From positions 1 to 64,000 of the forward strand of contig CAMTWU010000002.1 in NCBI GenBank assembly GCA_947085525.1: a stretch of 64,000 bases of DNA. Reading direction: 5' to 3'. The position numbers were made by a program, and so were the translations under genes. Under the pieces are notes generated by a model. That model had not been told where the DNA came from, did not search any database, and was given only the letters and a program-made list of their open reading frames with translations. Numbering within the stretch: the stretch's first letter is position 1; every line of letters begins with the position of its first letter. This document shows positions 8,666 through 17,848 of the stretch, piece by piece. Source of the DNA: JACPYF01 sp947085525 (lineage in GTDB: Bacteria; Patescibacteriota; Saccharimonadia; Saccharimonadales; Saccharimonadaceae).

Positions 8666-9619
8666 CTAAATCTTATGCGCTACGACTGCATAATCTCTTG
8701 GTCCGTATATTGAACCCATAATATCTTGCACAATTTTATCTTGATGTTGAATTTTTTCTTTTACAGGGTGGACTCTCATGATCTCAGCCCTAAACCCCAC
8801 GCTTTCAAGAGTAAATGCTAGCAAATCCGGAGGTATTGGTTTTATGTGTGAAGGATCCATATGAAAATTACATGAACCAACTATCACGTTTTCCGGGTTT
8901 GGTGTTTCAAACAGAACAAACCCGCCAGGGCTAATTGTCCTGTAGCATTCTTCAAACATTTCAACTAGCGACTCAAACGGTATATGTTCAACCAGATGGA
9001 AGCCTGTGACTGCGGCTATAGAGTTTTGCTTTCTGGTAGTCAAGTAGCTAATAGCATCGTTTTCGTACGCATCATAGCCGAGTGCTTTTGCTCTATCAAC
9101 CATGCTCTTGTTCATATCTACGCCGATAGCTTTTAGTTTATTGTCTTTGGCAAAGCTAAGGAATTCACCTCTACCACACCCTAGGTCAATAATGTCTTTT
9201 TTCTTTAGTTCTGGCGTTAATTTTTTAAACACTGGCAAGTACTCAGAGACACGTTTTTTTATGTCCTCCTCGGATCCTCTAAACTTATCTTCGAATTGCT
9301 TGTAAAAATGGTCCAGGTTATGGTTATCTGCTACCGTATTGTTTACTACGGCGTTAGCAGAAGCTGTAGCAGCTGGCTTACCTTGTTTGAGCACCTCTTT
9401 TATAGCCAGTAGGCGGTCATCTACAGAATGAAGTGACCTCTTTTGATCATCTACAGTCTTTAGGGCTTCGTCTAGATCTTCTTTTAACGCTGCTTTTTCA
9501 TTTCGCAAATTGACCACATCACTGCGTAGTTGATTGACCGTATGTGCTTGCCTAGGCAGCAAAGCTATTTGCTTTACAACTATCAGGGGGTACTTTATTT
9601 TTTCAATTAATGTGCTCAT
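8666..9619 (-). CDS. SAM-dependent methyltransferase with N-terminal coiled coil
   Basis: A 317-aa protein. Residues about 20-75 are predicted coiled coil (long heptad-like stretch with LRSDVVNLRNEKAALKED). Residues about 125-315 are a class I methyltransferase with the SAM motif DIIDLGCGRGEFLSFA and a conserved VTGFHLVEHIPFESL block. It sits tail-to-tail (1-nt gap) with the Wzt-like ATPase. Coiled-coil methyltransferases such as WbdD cap O-antigen chains and set their length, and Wzt-C reads that cap. A chain-terminating role is therefore plausible, but this is inference from context. No kinase domain is present. Confidence 0.75.
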   Translation of the reverse strand: MSTLIEKIKYPLIVVKQIALLPRQAHTVNQLRSDVVNLRNEKAALKEDLDEALKTVDDQKRSLHSVDDRLLAIKEVLKQGKPAATASANAVVNNTVADNHNLDHFYKQFEDKFRGSEEDIKKRVSEYLPVFKKLTPELKKKDIIDLGCGRGEFLSFAKDNKLKAIGVDMNKSMVDRAKALGYDAYENDAISYLTTRKQNSIAAVTGFHLVEHIPFESLVEMFEECYRTISPGGFVLFETPNPENVIVGSCNFHMDPSHIKPIPPDLLAFTLESVGFRAEIMRVHPVKEKIQHQDKIVQDIMGSIYGPRDYAVVAHKI

Positions 9620-9656
9620 CGCCTTTTCTTTCCTTTGTTAAAAACATAATACCATG

Positions 9657-10871
9657 TTAATCAGCCGTAATGACATCCAGCAGCCTCTTAGAAGTTTTTT
9701 GCCAGGTAAAAGTAGCTGACCTTTTCTTGCCCAGTTCAATATATTTATCACGTACTTCTTTGTTCTCTAGCTCTATAATCTTTTTTGCCACTTCTGTATA
9801 ATCGCCCGTAGCAACTAAATGGGCAGTTTCTTCGGCAACTTCTCGAATAGAGGAATTATCGTATGATATGACAGGGCAGCCGGCCTGTTGTGCTTCTATG
9901 ACAGGAAGCCCAAAGCCTTCGTACATCGTACAAAATATAAATGCATACGCATCTTTGTATAAACCTAATTTTTCACTATCTGATACAAAGCCCACAAGGT
10001 GAATATCAGACTTATATGGGCTAACTTCAATAGCATTTCTCAAAACTACATTAGGAATATTTTTTACTTCCTTAAATTCATTACCAGCTAAAACTAAAGC
10101 TAAATTTTCACCGCGAGCTCGTGCGATATTAAAAGAATATACAACCTCTTCGACTCTTTTTCTACTATCAGTACCGCCTACGTATAGTAGGTACGGCAAA
10201 TCTATTTTCTTAGCTATCTTATCACTGGGCCTGTTGGTCGAGGCGACAGGAGCAAGATGAATAGTCTCAATTTTATCTTCTTTTATGTCGAGTAAATCGA
10301 TAAAAGACTTCTTTGTTGCATCAGATATACTAATAATCTTATTAACTTTGTTGTAGACAGAGTAGCTTCTGTGGTACTTTCTATTGTAATAAAAGGCTCT
10401 AATAAAAGATTTTATCTTAGACTTTTTACCGATAGCCTGGTTGTAGGCTAGTGCCGGGCTAGGCAAGTATTCATTCCTCATAACAAGCGGTATCAAATCA
10501 TATCCGTAGCAAAAAGTTTTAGTTTTTCGCCACCCAGGCACCCCGAGTGCGGGATCAAATTGCAAGAAAACATCAGGCTTTTCATTACTCAACTCCTTGA
10601 AAGTGTGGTGGGAGAGCCTATATGCATCAATCATATCCGAAGGCTTCCTAACGACAGTCTTCAACTTAGGCGTTTTAACTGTTTTGTATTTTTTTATATT
10701 TAGTTTTATGCCAAGTTCCTTTATGGGGTTATTATTATCAAAGATATAAAAAATGTACTTATTTTCATCATCATTAATATTCTCTAGTAAACTACGAGCT
10801 ACCATTCCTATGCCGCGATGCTCATGACCAATCTGTAGCGCCCTGAGGTCAAAGCAAATAGTTTTTCCCAT
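9657..10871 (-). CDS. Glycosyltransferase family 4
   Basis: A 404-aa GT-B glycosyltransferase. The donor domain opens with PYLLYVGGTDSRKRV at about residue 227 and has the EX7E motif in MYEGFGLPVIEAQQAGCPV at about residue 318. The N-terminal sequence CFDLRALQIGHEHRGIGMVA resembles mannosyl- and rhamnosyltransferases of O-antigen loci. The upstream GT4 gene (10871-12019) ends on the A of this ATG, so the pair is translationally coupled. It probably acts on the glycan exported by the ABC system. Confidence 0.87.
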   Translation of the reverse strand: MGKTICFDLRALQIGHEHRGIGMVARSLLENINDDENKYIFYIFDNNNPIKELGIKLNIKKYKTVKTPKLKTVVRKPSDMIDAYRLSHHTFKELSNEKPDVFLQFDPALGVPGWRKTKTFCYGYDLIPLVMRNEYLPSPALAYNQAIGKKSKIKSFIRAFYYNRKYHRSYSVYNKVNKIISISDATKKSFIDLLDIKEDKIETIHLAPVASTNRPSDKIAKKIDLPYLLYVGGTDSRKRVEEVVYSFNIARARGENLALVLAGNEFKEVKNIPNVVLRNAIEVSPYKSDIHLVGFVSDSEKLGLYKDAYAFIFCTMYEGFGLPVIEAQQAGCPVISYDNSSIREVAEETAHLVATGDYTEVAKKIIELENKEVRDKYIELGKKRSATFTWQKTSKRLLDVITAD

Positions 10872-12019
10872 TAGGCTAGCTCCTCTATGATATCTAATAG
10901 CTTTTTGGATTCATTTTGCCAAGAGAACTTATCTGCCTGTTCAAATCCTTTACGAATCATTTCTTTTTGTAGCTTCCTGTCGTCCAAGACTTTTTTTATG
11001 GTTTTGGTAAGATCATCTACTGATTTTGCGCTTACCGTCTCTGCCGCATCTCCAACTGCTTCTGGCAGGGAAGAGTTGTTGCTTGTAATTACAGGGACGC
11101 CGCACGCCATAGCTTCTACTGGAGGTATGCCAAACCCTTCGTAATTACTTGGGTAGACAAATAGAGAAGCGCCGCTGTACAGTGCGGCTCGATCTTCATC
11201 ATCCACGTATCCTAATGGCTGCTGTATGTGGTTACCCTCAATACGTAAGCGTTCTATGATATCGAAGATCTCATTGTCTAGCCAGCCTCGTGCACCAATC
11301 AGCAAAAGTGTGTATTTTTTCCTAGTATCATCATCTAGTTTTTCATATGCCAACAATAAGTTTTTTAGGTTTTTTCGTGGTTCGATATTACCTACAAACA
11401 GTATATAATTGCCGTATACGCCATATCGAGCTTTTACTTTTTCAAATTCATCTTTTGGCCACCTGAAAATGCTAGACTGGTCTATTCCTGGGTAGATTAT
11501 TGGTATTTTATCTTTTGAAATGCTGTAAAAGTCTGATATTTCTGTTTGACTATTTTTAGAAATGGTTATTATCTTTTCAGATCGACCAACAGACTTTCTT
11601 ACCTGATCACTTAGAAATTTTTGATTATTCGGCTCAACATATTCTTTGTGGTATTCAAACGACAGATCATAGATGATCGAGACTGATTTTGAAAAGAGCA
11701 GCGGCCATGACGTATAGTTGGGAAAAATATATAGGTATTTCCCAAAAAATAGATCATAGAAGGGTTGTTTATTCCTAATCTTCAGTCCATTTGATATACG
11801 AAGAGGGAAGGGGCTGCGACGGATCTTAAAGTTCTTGAAGCCATATGATCGCAGGATATCTATTCTCCTGAAGTACACTCCTAGTGTAACCTCGACATCG
11901 GGCCTTGTGCTTATCTGATCATCGAGGGCACGAAGCAGCTCAAGCGTATAGTGCCCTATGCCGCTAAAGTGTGTTGCAACCAGAACTTCGGCGTCGATAA
12001 ATATTTTTTTTCTTTTCAC
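10871..12019 (-). CDS. Glycosyltransferase family 4 (mannosyl/rhamnosyltransferase-like)
   Basis: A 382-aa GT4 enzyme with NYILFVGNIEPRKNLKNLL opening the donor-binding half and NYEGFGIPPVEAMACGVPV carrying the EX7E motif. The N-terminus IFIDAEVLVATHFSGIGHYT has the GIGxY glycine loop seen in WbpY/WbdB-like mannosyltransferases. It is the first gene of a two-gene leftward unit with the following GT4 (1-nt overlap). The divergent gene at 12110 shares the 90-nt upstream region. The sugar specificity is not readable, but the local supply of GDP-mannose derivatives suggests mannose or a deoxyhexose. Confidence 0.87.
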   Translation of the reverse strand: MKRKKIFIDAEVLVATHFSGIGHYTLELLRALDDQISTRPDVEVTLGVYFRRIDILRSYGFKNFKIRRSPFPLRISNGLKIRNKQPFYDLFFGKYLYIFPNYTSWPLLFSKSVSIIYDLSFEYHKEYVEPNNQKFLSDQVRKSVGRSEKIITISKNSQTEISDFYSISKDKIPIIYPGIDQSSIFRWPKDEFEKVKARYGVYGNYILFVGNIEPRKNLKNLLLAYEKLDDDTRKKYTLLLIGARGWLDNEIFDIIERLRIEGNHIQQPLGYVDDEDRAALYSGASLFVYPSNYEGFGIPPVEAMACGVPVITSNNSSLPEAVGDAAETVSAKSVDDLTKTIKKVLDDRKLQKEMIRKGFEQADKFSWQNESKKLLDIIEELA

Positions 12020-12109
12020 TGCAAGCTATTATAACAGATAAGATCGTTATTTTAGACGAGCAGTTCGTAAGATTTTTTGTGTACAACATAGTGTATATTA
12101 GAGCTATAT

Positions 12110-13570
12110 ATGAATGTGAGGCATACGATAAAAAGTAACAACCGGCTGATTAGGTATGGAGGGGTTATTTTATTTGCGGTGCTTTTATCGTGGGTGTGTG
12201 TTTTCTTTTACATTCACAAAGAATATAACAAAAACATAAGCTATCTAGGTGGCGATGAGCCGCATTATATTATGATGACAGATAGCCTAGTAAAAGACGG
12301 CGAGTTTAATCTTCGTAATGATTATTACGAGAAAAGGTCAAAGGAATATTACCCAGTCCCGCTGTATCCGCATGTATCTCCTGTTTTCAGCAAAAATAGC
12401 CCAGAATGGTACTCAATCCACACTACTGGCCTGCCAATTATCTTATCTGTACCATACAAACTGTTTGGGCTGAAGGGTGCTCGAGTTTGGATAATGTTTT
12501 TGCAGCTTGCTTCGGCAGTGATGTTATATTTTTTGATAAAAAGATACACGAAATCTACCGCTCGAGCGGCTATAGGCCTGGGCATTTTGCTGCTATGCCC
12601 ACTTTTTTGGCAAAATTTTGGTAGCTTTTTCCCTGATCTGTTGATAGTAAGTATGTGGGGGGCGGCTTTGCTGCTTTTCGGTAGAAAAGACGTTGCGAGC
12701 AACCTTGCATTAATGAGCCTTCTACTGCTAGCGACCCTCACCCATAGCAAGGGTATGATTTTAATAGGCCCGCTTGTGTTGATGCACGTTCTGTGGCTGA
12801 TCAAACAACAAGGAGTTGCAGTCTGGTTTAAGCAGCAACGGCTCGCAAACTCATTAATTGTTTTAAGTGCTCTGCTTTATGTATATTATCTACGAACGCG
12901 TTACGGTGTCTGGACTCCTACGGGAGTATATGGGGGTAATGGCCAGCTGTTTAGTGCAAATCCCCTGATTAATACTGTCGCCCTAGCCACAGATCGTAGC
13001 AAAGGCCTCTTGGTTCATTTTCCGCTAATTGTCGCATTGCTACCATACATCTTCATGGGGGCAGTAGGGGCGGCGAATTTTATAAAAAATGTGTATCAGA
13101 AAAGTGTAAAACCTACGGTGGACAGCTATTTTATAGCAGGCGTTATCTCTGGAGTTCTTCTATATCTGATAACTGTTCTAGGGTTCAATGACTGGAGTGG
13201 GGCAACTGGGCCAAACGGCAGATCAATGATTCCAATGATATTTTTAGCTATATTTTTAGCAGCAAAGTATATAAATCTAAAAAATTGGGTAGAAATAGCT
13301 ATAGGAAGTATACTTGTTTGTCTTAGCGCTTGGTTAACCTGGTTGTCAATTAATGATTTTGTATATTATATGTCGGTTGGTGTTAATTCCTTTTGGGTCG
13401 ACAGGTTCTCGCCGCTAGAAAGGTTACCAATCTTTCCCCTCGTCGCAGACCATGCTTCTCGGGCAGAGCTGTATAGAGGTGTGAAGATTACGGCACTACT
13501 ACTACTATTCGGTGCATTTTTATTTGTACTATATAAATACAAAATTATTTTTAAAAAGTGGAATAAATAG
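12110..13570 (+). CDS. Polytopic membrane protein, GT-C-like glycosyltransferase
   Basis: A 486-aa membrane protein with about ten hydrophobic segments. After TM1 comes YLGGDEPHYIMMTDSL, an acidic D-E motif in the first outside loop that matches the catalytic site of PMT/ArnT-like GT-C enzymes. A second conserved-looking stretch is NDWSGATGPNGRSMIP at about residue 360. A TATATT (12094-12099) lies 10 nt before the ATG with no ribosome binding site. Likely role: transfer from a polyprenyl-phosphate sugar made by a GT2 synthase such as the one at 20141. Confidence 0.6.
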   Translation: MNVRHTIKSNNRLIRYGGVILFAVLLSWVCVFFYIHKEYNKNISYLGGDEPHYIMMTDSLVKDGEFNLRNDYYEKRSKEYYPVPLYPHVSPVFSKNSPEWYSIHTTGLPIILSVPYKLFGLKGARVWIMFLQLASAVMLYFLIKRYTKSTARAAIGLGILLLCPLFWQNFGSFFPDLLIVSMWGAALLLFGRKDVASNLALMSLLLLATLTHSKGMILIGPLVLMHVLWLIKQQGVAVWFKQQRLANSLIVLSALLYVYYLRTRYGVWTPTGVYGGNGQLFSANPLINTVALATDRSKGLLVHFPLIVALLPYIFMGAVGAANFIKNVYQKSVKPTVDSYFIAGVISGVLLYLITVLGFNDWSGATGPNGRSMIPMIFLAIFLAAKYINLKNWVEIAIGSILVCLSAWLTWLSINDFVYYMSVGVNSFWVDRFSPLERLPIFPLVADHASRAELYRGVKITALLLLFGAFLFVLYKYKIIFKKWNK

Positions 13571-13578
13571 CAGTCAGC

Positions 13579-15411
13579 CTAAGGCTTTTGTAGTTTATTT
13601 TTTGCTACAGTTATAAACCTTGATAGGCCGTAGGGCTTCACGCTCAGCGTGATAGTTTCGTCTTTGTTGGTCACTGTAAAGCGCTGCATCACCTCAGCTG
13701 TTCGTGCCGTAGGAAAAGCCGGTTCGCCGTTTACTAGCCAATAATTTGAAGGGTTCATATTCAGCTCGATAGGCTCTTCATTAGTTCGCTTCAGTACTAT
13801 TTTATTTGGAGACCACGAGACTACATTAGCGTTCTTTGACATAACAAATGAGCAGCCCTGTACAACCCCGCAGCGCGCAGTCGGAGCGTAGTAGGTGTCA
13901 ACAAGTGGTTCGTAGCCTCTAGATTGGCCTAGATTATTAGCGGTAGCTTCGTAGGAGTAAATTTCACCCCTTCTGTCATAGCTTGCTCGTGTTTTATATT
14001 TTTCAAAATTATATGGTAAATTATATCTATCAAAGTCCTCGAATTGCTGAAAAGATGAGTTTTGGTCTCTGAAAGCAACTGGTCTGTAGAAGAACTGATC
14101 ATTGCCAAAGCCTACGGCGTAGACCTCTGCGGCGCCTAGTATGACCAGTATCGTTAGAATCCTCTTATGACGATCGTTCTTTAGGGCGCTAATCATTAAG
14201 CCTATAAATATCAAACCAGCCAAGACAGCCCATATTAGCCAGCGAGACGATACTCGCATGCCAGAGTATGCAGGTAGATGTTGCAGCAGCGCATATGGAC
14301 TATAGGGTGAAAAATTACCAAGTGAGAGTACTACAAAGAACACAAATATTAACAAAAAAGCCAGCGGTGTTTTTTGAGCAGAAAGCCGCTCAAACCCAAA
14401 TCCGCTTCCTTTGACAGGCCTAGATATGTAAAGCACGCAAACTGCAGACAAAACAATAATAAGCGAGAACAGTATATAGCCTATAAAAACACTATGCTCG
14501 TTCCAGGTATAGTTTATTTTTGTGCCAGGTTTAATTATTAGCTCATAGAACGATGAAAAATTACCATTGTCAGGTATGATGAAGCTCTTTAATGCCACCA
14601 GTAAGCCGTCGGGAGAGTCCTTAAAAAGGCGTGGAAAATCAAGGACAAACTGCAATGTATAAATTATTCTATGCAAAGCTAAAACAATAAATACAATGCC
14701 CGCTCCTAGATAGAGTAAAATATACTTCTTTATATCACTTCTATTTTTAAATAGTATGTATATGGCCGTGCCCAGTAATATGAATAGTCCATGAAAAACT
14801 GCATAGTGAAATGCCGATAATATAAATAGGCCTGATGCTATGCCCAGGTATAGCCAGTAATATCTTTTTGATATGTTTACAAGTAAATATATGAGAGCCG
14901 GTACTACTAAAAACATTGAAAAACTATAGTGGGACACTAGGTGAGCTACAAAAAATCCGTTCGTTACCCAAACTGCCGAGAGGGGGAGTGACAGTGCAAT
15001 ATTAATCTTGAAATTGTTTTTTAACAGGTAGAACATGCCCCAAAAACCAATTAAGCTGTAGATAATAACACTCAACTTCAGCCCCATTGGTGCTCCAAAC
15101 ACTAGGACTAACAAGGTTTGTATAGAAAATACACCCACCTGCGGGTTTGCATATAGTGGAACGCCGCCGCCGATCCATGCATTTATCCAGGGAAATTGAT
15201 GATAATCTAAGATACTAATACGAACGGCTTCGTATGCCTGTGTGAAATAGTCAAAATCCCCAGAAAGTAGTTGGTTTGTAGTAAGGAGCAGGGGCCATTG
15301 CCAAATAATAATAAGCAAGCTGAAAATAGACAGAAAAGTATATCTCTTTTTGTCGTAGAGGTGATTAAGCGCCTTGTCTAAGCCTTTTAGGTTTCTGTTA
15401 GATTTGATCAT
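13579..15411 (-). CDS. YfhO-like polytopic membrane protein
   Basis: A 610-aa protein with about twelve TM segments followed by a soluble C-terminal domain of about 170 aa. The first outside loop contains LLSGDFDYFTQAYEAV and WIGGGVPLYANPQVGVFS, a pattern shared by YfhO-family proteins, which are GT-C-like enzymes proposed to glycosylate surface polymers such as lipoteichoic acid. The C-terminal soluble part resembles the extracytoplasmic domain of that family. It is convergent with the GT-C gene at 12110 with an 8-nt gap. Confidence 0.6.
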   Translation of the reverse strand: MIKSNRNLKGLDKALNHLYDKKRYTFLSIFSLLIIIWQWPLLLTTNQLLSGDFDYFTQAYEAVRISILDYHQFPWINAWIGGGVPLYANPQVGVFSIQTLLVLVFGAPMGLKLSVIIYSLIGFWGMFYLLKNNFKINIALSLPLSAVWVTNGFFVAHLVSHYSFSMFLVVPALIYLLVNISKRYYWLYLGIASGLFILSAFHYAVFHGLFILLGTAIYILFKNRSDIKKYILLYLGAGIVFIVLALHRIIYTLQFVLDFPRLFKDSPDGLLVALKSFIIPDNGNFSSFYELIIKPGTKINYTWNEHSVFIGYILFSLIIVLSAVCVLYISRPVKGSGFGFERLSAQKTPLAFLLIFVFFVVLSLGNFSPYSPYALLQHLPAYSGMRVSSRWLIWAVLAGLIFIGLMISALKNDRHKRILTILVILGAAEVYAVGFGNDQFFYRPVAFRDQNSSFQQFEDFDRYNLPYNFEKYKTRASYDRRGEIYSYEATANNLGQSRGYEPLVDTYYAPTARCGVVQGCSFVMSKNANVVSWSPNKIVLKRTNEEPIELNMNPSNYWLVNGEPAFPTARTAEVMQRFTVTNKDETITLSVKPYGLSRFITVAKNKLQKP

Positions 15412-15474
15412 TTATAACATTATAGCTTAAAAGTTACTATCAGTATGATGTGCTTCTACGGCCTTGGCCCAGAT

Positions 15475-17190
15475 CTATAATGGGCGATTGAGGGATTCCC
15501 AATGGCTGCTCCAGCTCAAGTTGGTGAACCAGTAGTGTTGTAGGTCACTAGCTGTGCCTTTGGTGAACATATCTAGCCTTCCGGGACCCCACGAGCTAAC
15601 AGACGGGTTAGAGCTAAGCCCGAAGCCAAACCTATGCCACGGCTGGAATCCACCCGCAACATTTGAGTCATACCATCTCTGCCACATGTAACCGTCGCTA
15701 CCCTGTACGAACACGTCTAATCTTCCTTCAGACCAGCTGGCAGAGGCCGGGTTGCTCGCTATGTTGCCGCCGAGTGATTCGCTGCCCCACCCTTGAGGCT
15801 TTTGGAACCAGTAGTGTAGTAGCTCTCCGCTTGCTCCTCTAGCAAACAAATCTAATCTTTCCGACTTCCATGAGCTAACTGACGGAGCAGAGGTAATATT
15901 GCTTCCAACTCGCGCCCAGGCGTTCCAGCCTCCATGATTCACGTCGTACCATTTTTGCCATAGACCGCCATCACTACCTCGCGCAAATATATCAATGCGT
16001 CCGTTGGCCCAACTCACTGCCGCTGGTGATGATATCAGGTAGACACTTGGGGTAGGTTGTCCGAGTGATTCCCAGTTTTGCCAAGCTCCACTACCGAACC
16101 AATAGTGCATCAAATCTCCTCCAGCGCCTTTAGTGAACACATCCAAACGTCCCGGTCCCATAGTAGATACAGTCGGGGCAGAATGTATGCTTGAACCGTT
16201 AAACTTAACCCAAGGTTGCCATCCGCCTGCAACATTCACGTCATACCACTTCTGCCACAATCCACCATCGCTACCGCGCGCAAAAACATCTAACCGACCA
16301 GAACCCCAGCTTACGCTTCCTGGGCTGTCTGTTAGGGTGACTGGAGCAGCGCGTGGATCACCGAACCAGTCATTGAACATTCTCCAAAAATTTCTATTAC
16401 CATATGCGCCACACCCATCACCACTGCCGTAAAGATTAGCCAGGGCAGAGGCGTTTGGTTGGTATGGAGTGTAATTATACAGTCCGGCAGTAGCCTGATT
16501 AGTTACATAAACATTAGTGCCACCGCAACCTGCGTTTGGATTATATTGTATGTAATTAGTCTGGTAGGCTTTGTATCTGTAGCTACCTGGGTTTGTTGCG
16601 TAGCGCCTGAACTGGCTAGCCGCGTTCATTACTTGGTTGTAAAATCCATAATATTCCGCGTCACAAGGCGCAGTGTCCGGGCAGCCATAACCAGTAGCTG
16701 AGCGGTATTGTATTAGCCAAGGCCAGTCATCTGTTATTAGGCCCTGTTCTTTCTCGAGCAAGACAAGTAGAACTTTCGGACTAACATTGTATGTATCTGC
16801 GGCATGTTTGATAATTTGAGCAGAACCCCAGCCTCCGGAAACAGCCCCACCATTGGCGTTATTTTGATGAGTATTAGGGTTTTCTACGTAGTCTCTAACG
16901 CAAGTAAATGGAGCAGGGTTTCCGCGAGAGGCTCCATAGGCTGCTCTAGTAGTTCCAGCATATGGCTGTGTGCCGTTGGTGTCGCAGTTCGGCATCTTAT
17001 TATTCAAAAAATTCTGTATATCGGCAATTGACATTGATGACGAGTCAAAGAACACACCATCGGACGCTATAGTGCCCGCATTCCAGTCAGCACCAGTAAT
17101 TGCGTTAGCAGGTGGTGAAAATAGGAATACAGCAAAAAGTCCTGACAGCAAGCCAACGCTAACCACCAACTTGTTAGTTAATCGTGACAT
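15475..17190 (-). CDS. Secreted protein: lysozyme-like N-terminal domain plus PLL-type lectin beta-propeller repeats
   Basis: A 571-aa exported protein. A signal peptide covers residues 1-30 (hydrophobic core LVVSVGLLSGLFAVFLF, then PPANA). Residues about 35-280 form a Cys-containing domain with SPKVLLVLLEKEQGL, which resembles the catalytic-glutamate helix of transglycosylase-like hydrolases. Residues about 283-571 hold at least six repeats of the form SWGxGRLDVFxRGxDGxLWxKWYD alternating with GxLxHYWF, the sequence pattern of PLL/PHL fucose-binding beta-propeller lectins. It overlaps the end of the upstream anchored protein gene by 17 nt. A role in binding and trimming a host or own cell wall is inference. 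Confidence 0.72.
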   Translation of the reverse strand: MSRLTNKLVVSVGLLSGLFAVFLFSPPANAITGADWNAGTIASDGVFFDSSSMSIADIQNFLNNKMPNCDTNGTQPYAGTTRAAYGASRGNPAPFTCVRDYVENPNTHQNNANGGAVSGGWGSAQIIKHAADTYNVSPKVLLVLLEKEQGLITDDWPWLIQYRSATGYGCPDTAPCDAEYYGFYNQVMNAASQFRRYATNPGSYRYKAYQTNYIQYNPNAGCGGTNVYVTNQATAGLYNYTPYQPNASALANLYGSGDGCGAYGNRNFWRMFNDWFGDPRAAPVTLTDSPGSVSWGSGRLDVFARGSDGGLWQKWYDVNVAGGWQPWVKFNGSSIHSAPTVSTMGPGRLDVFTKGAGGDLMHYWFGSGAWQNWESLGQPTPSVYLISSPAAVSWANGRIDIFARGSDGGLWQKWYDVNHGGWNAWARVGSNITSAPSVSSWKSERLDLFARGASGELLHYWFQKPQGWGSESLGGNIASNPASASWSEGRLDVFVQGSDGYMWQRWYDSNVAGGFQPWHRFGFGLSSNPSVSSWGPGRLDMFTKGTASDLQHYWFTNLSWSSHWESLNRPL

Positions 17191-17725
17191 CTTTTGTAGC
17201 CTCCGCCTTATTTCCGCCGCTATAATATGTAACTTTCAATTTCCAGCTACCGAGGTAATCGAAACTATTCTCTGAGCCGCTGTAGCTACATACGCCACCG
17301 TTCACGGTTATGCTCGAGCTTACAACAGGTTTACCTCCGTCACCAGGGTTATACTGAAATATACATGTGCCGCTTCCGCTTGTTTTAGCGCTTGCATTTA
17401 CTATGCCACCCGACTGAGAGGTAGATGTGATACTAACCGAAATAGATGAGCTGGTAGGTACTTGATCGGATGTTGTTGTGGTTGAATTGCCTGGTAACCC
17501 AGTTGAGTCGTCAGAGTCTTTATCCTTTATGGAGTCTCGCTTAGCGCTTCCGTTTGTCTTTGAATTACCCTGCTCTTTCTCAAGAGTTTCTTGCTGTTTT
17601 TTTGCTTCCTGGTCAGATTTATATACATAATATCCACCGGCTCCTAAAACAGCCAACACAATAACAGCAGCAATAATAATATTACGACGCTTGTGTGATG
17701 ATTTTCTAGATGAAAGTGCTTTCAT
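17174..17725 (-). CDS. Single-pass membrane-anchored extracellular protein, Ser/Thr-rich
   Basis: A 183-aa protein with a basic N-terminus (SSRKSSHKRR), one TM helix at about residues 15-32 (IIIAAVIVLAVLGAGGYYVY), then a charged linker and a Ser/Thr-rich stretch. A small domain with two cysteines follows (GTCIFQYNPGDGG and GGVCSYSG) and looks like an Ig-like beta-sandwich. It lies immediately upstream of, and overlaps, the secreted lectin protein gene, so both are probably made together. I do not recognise the family. Confidence 0.6.
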   Translation of the reverse strand: MKALSSRKSSHKRRNIIIAAVIVLAVLGAGGYYVYKSDQEAKKQQETLEKEQGNSKTNGSAKRDSIKDKDSDDSTGLPGNSTTTTSDQVPTSSSISVSITSTSQSGGIVNASAKTSGSGTCIFQYNPGDGGKPVVSSSITVNGGVCSYSGSENSFDYLGSWKLKVTYYSGGNKAEATKDVTIN

Positions 17726-17756
17726 TCCGCTGTACCCTTCGAGCTATTTTATCTTT

Positions 17757-17786
17757 TTGTTTTTTCGGCCAATTCTAATATATAAT
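17757..17786 (+). promoter_or_regulatory. Promoter for manC
   Basis: TTGTTT (17757-17762), an 18-nt spacer and a perfect TATAAT (17781-17786). It would give a leader of about 55 nt before the manC ATG, which has its own AAAGGAG site at 17831-17837. Confidence 0.5.
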
Positions 17787-17848
17787 GTAGCATACTACAG
17801 GTGATTTTTCAAGAGACCAAAACGTATTTTAAAGGAGATAATATACAC

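Noticed and set aside
15700..16320. Repeated DNA as a possible CRISPR or mobile repeat
   Set aside because: The repeats are diverged, in frame and explained by the lectin beta-propeller repeats of the encoded protein.
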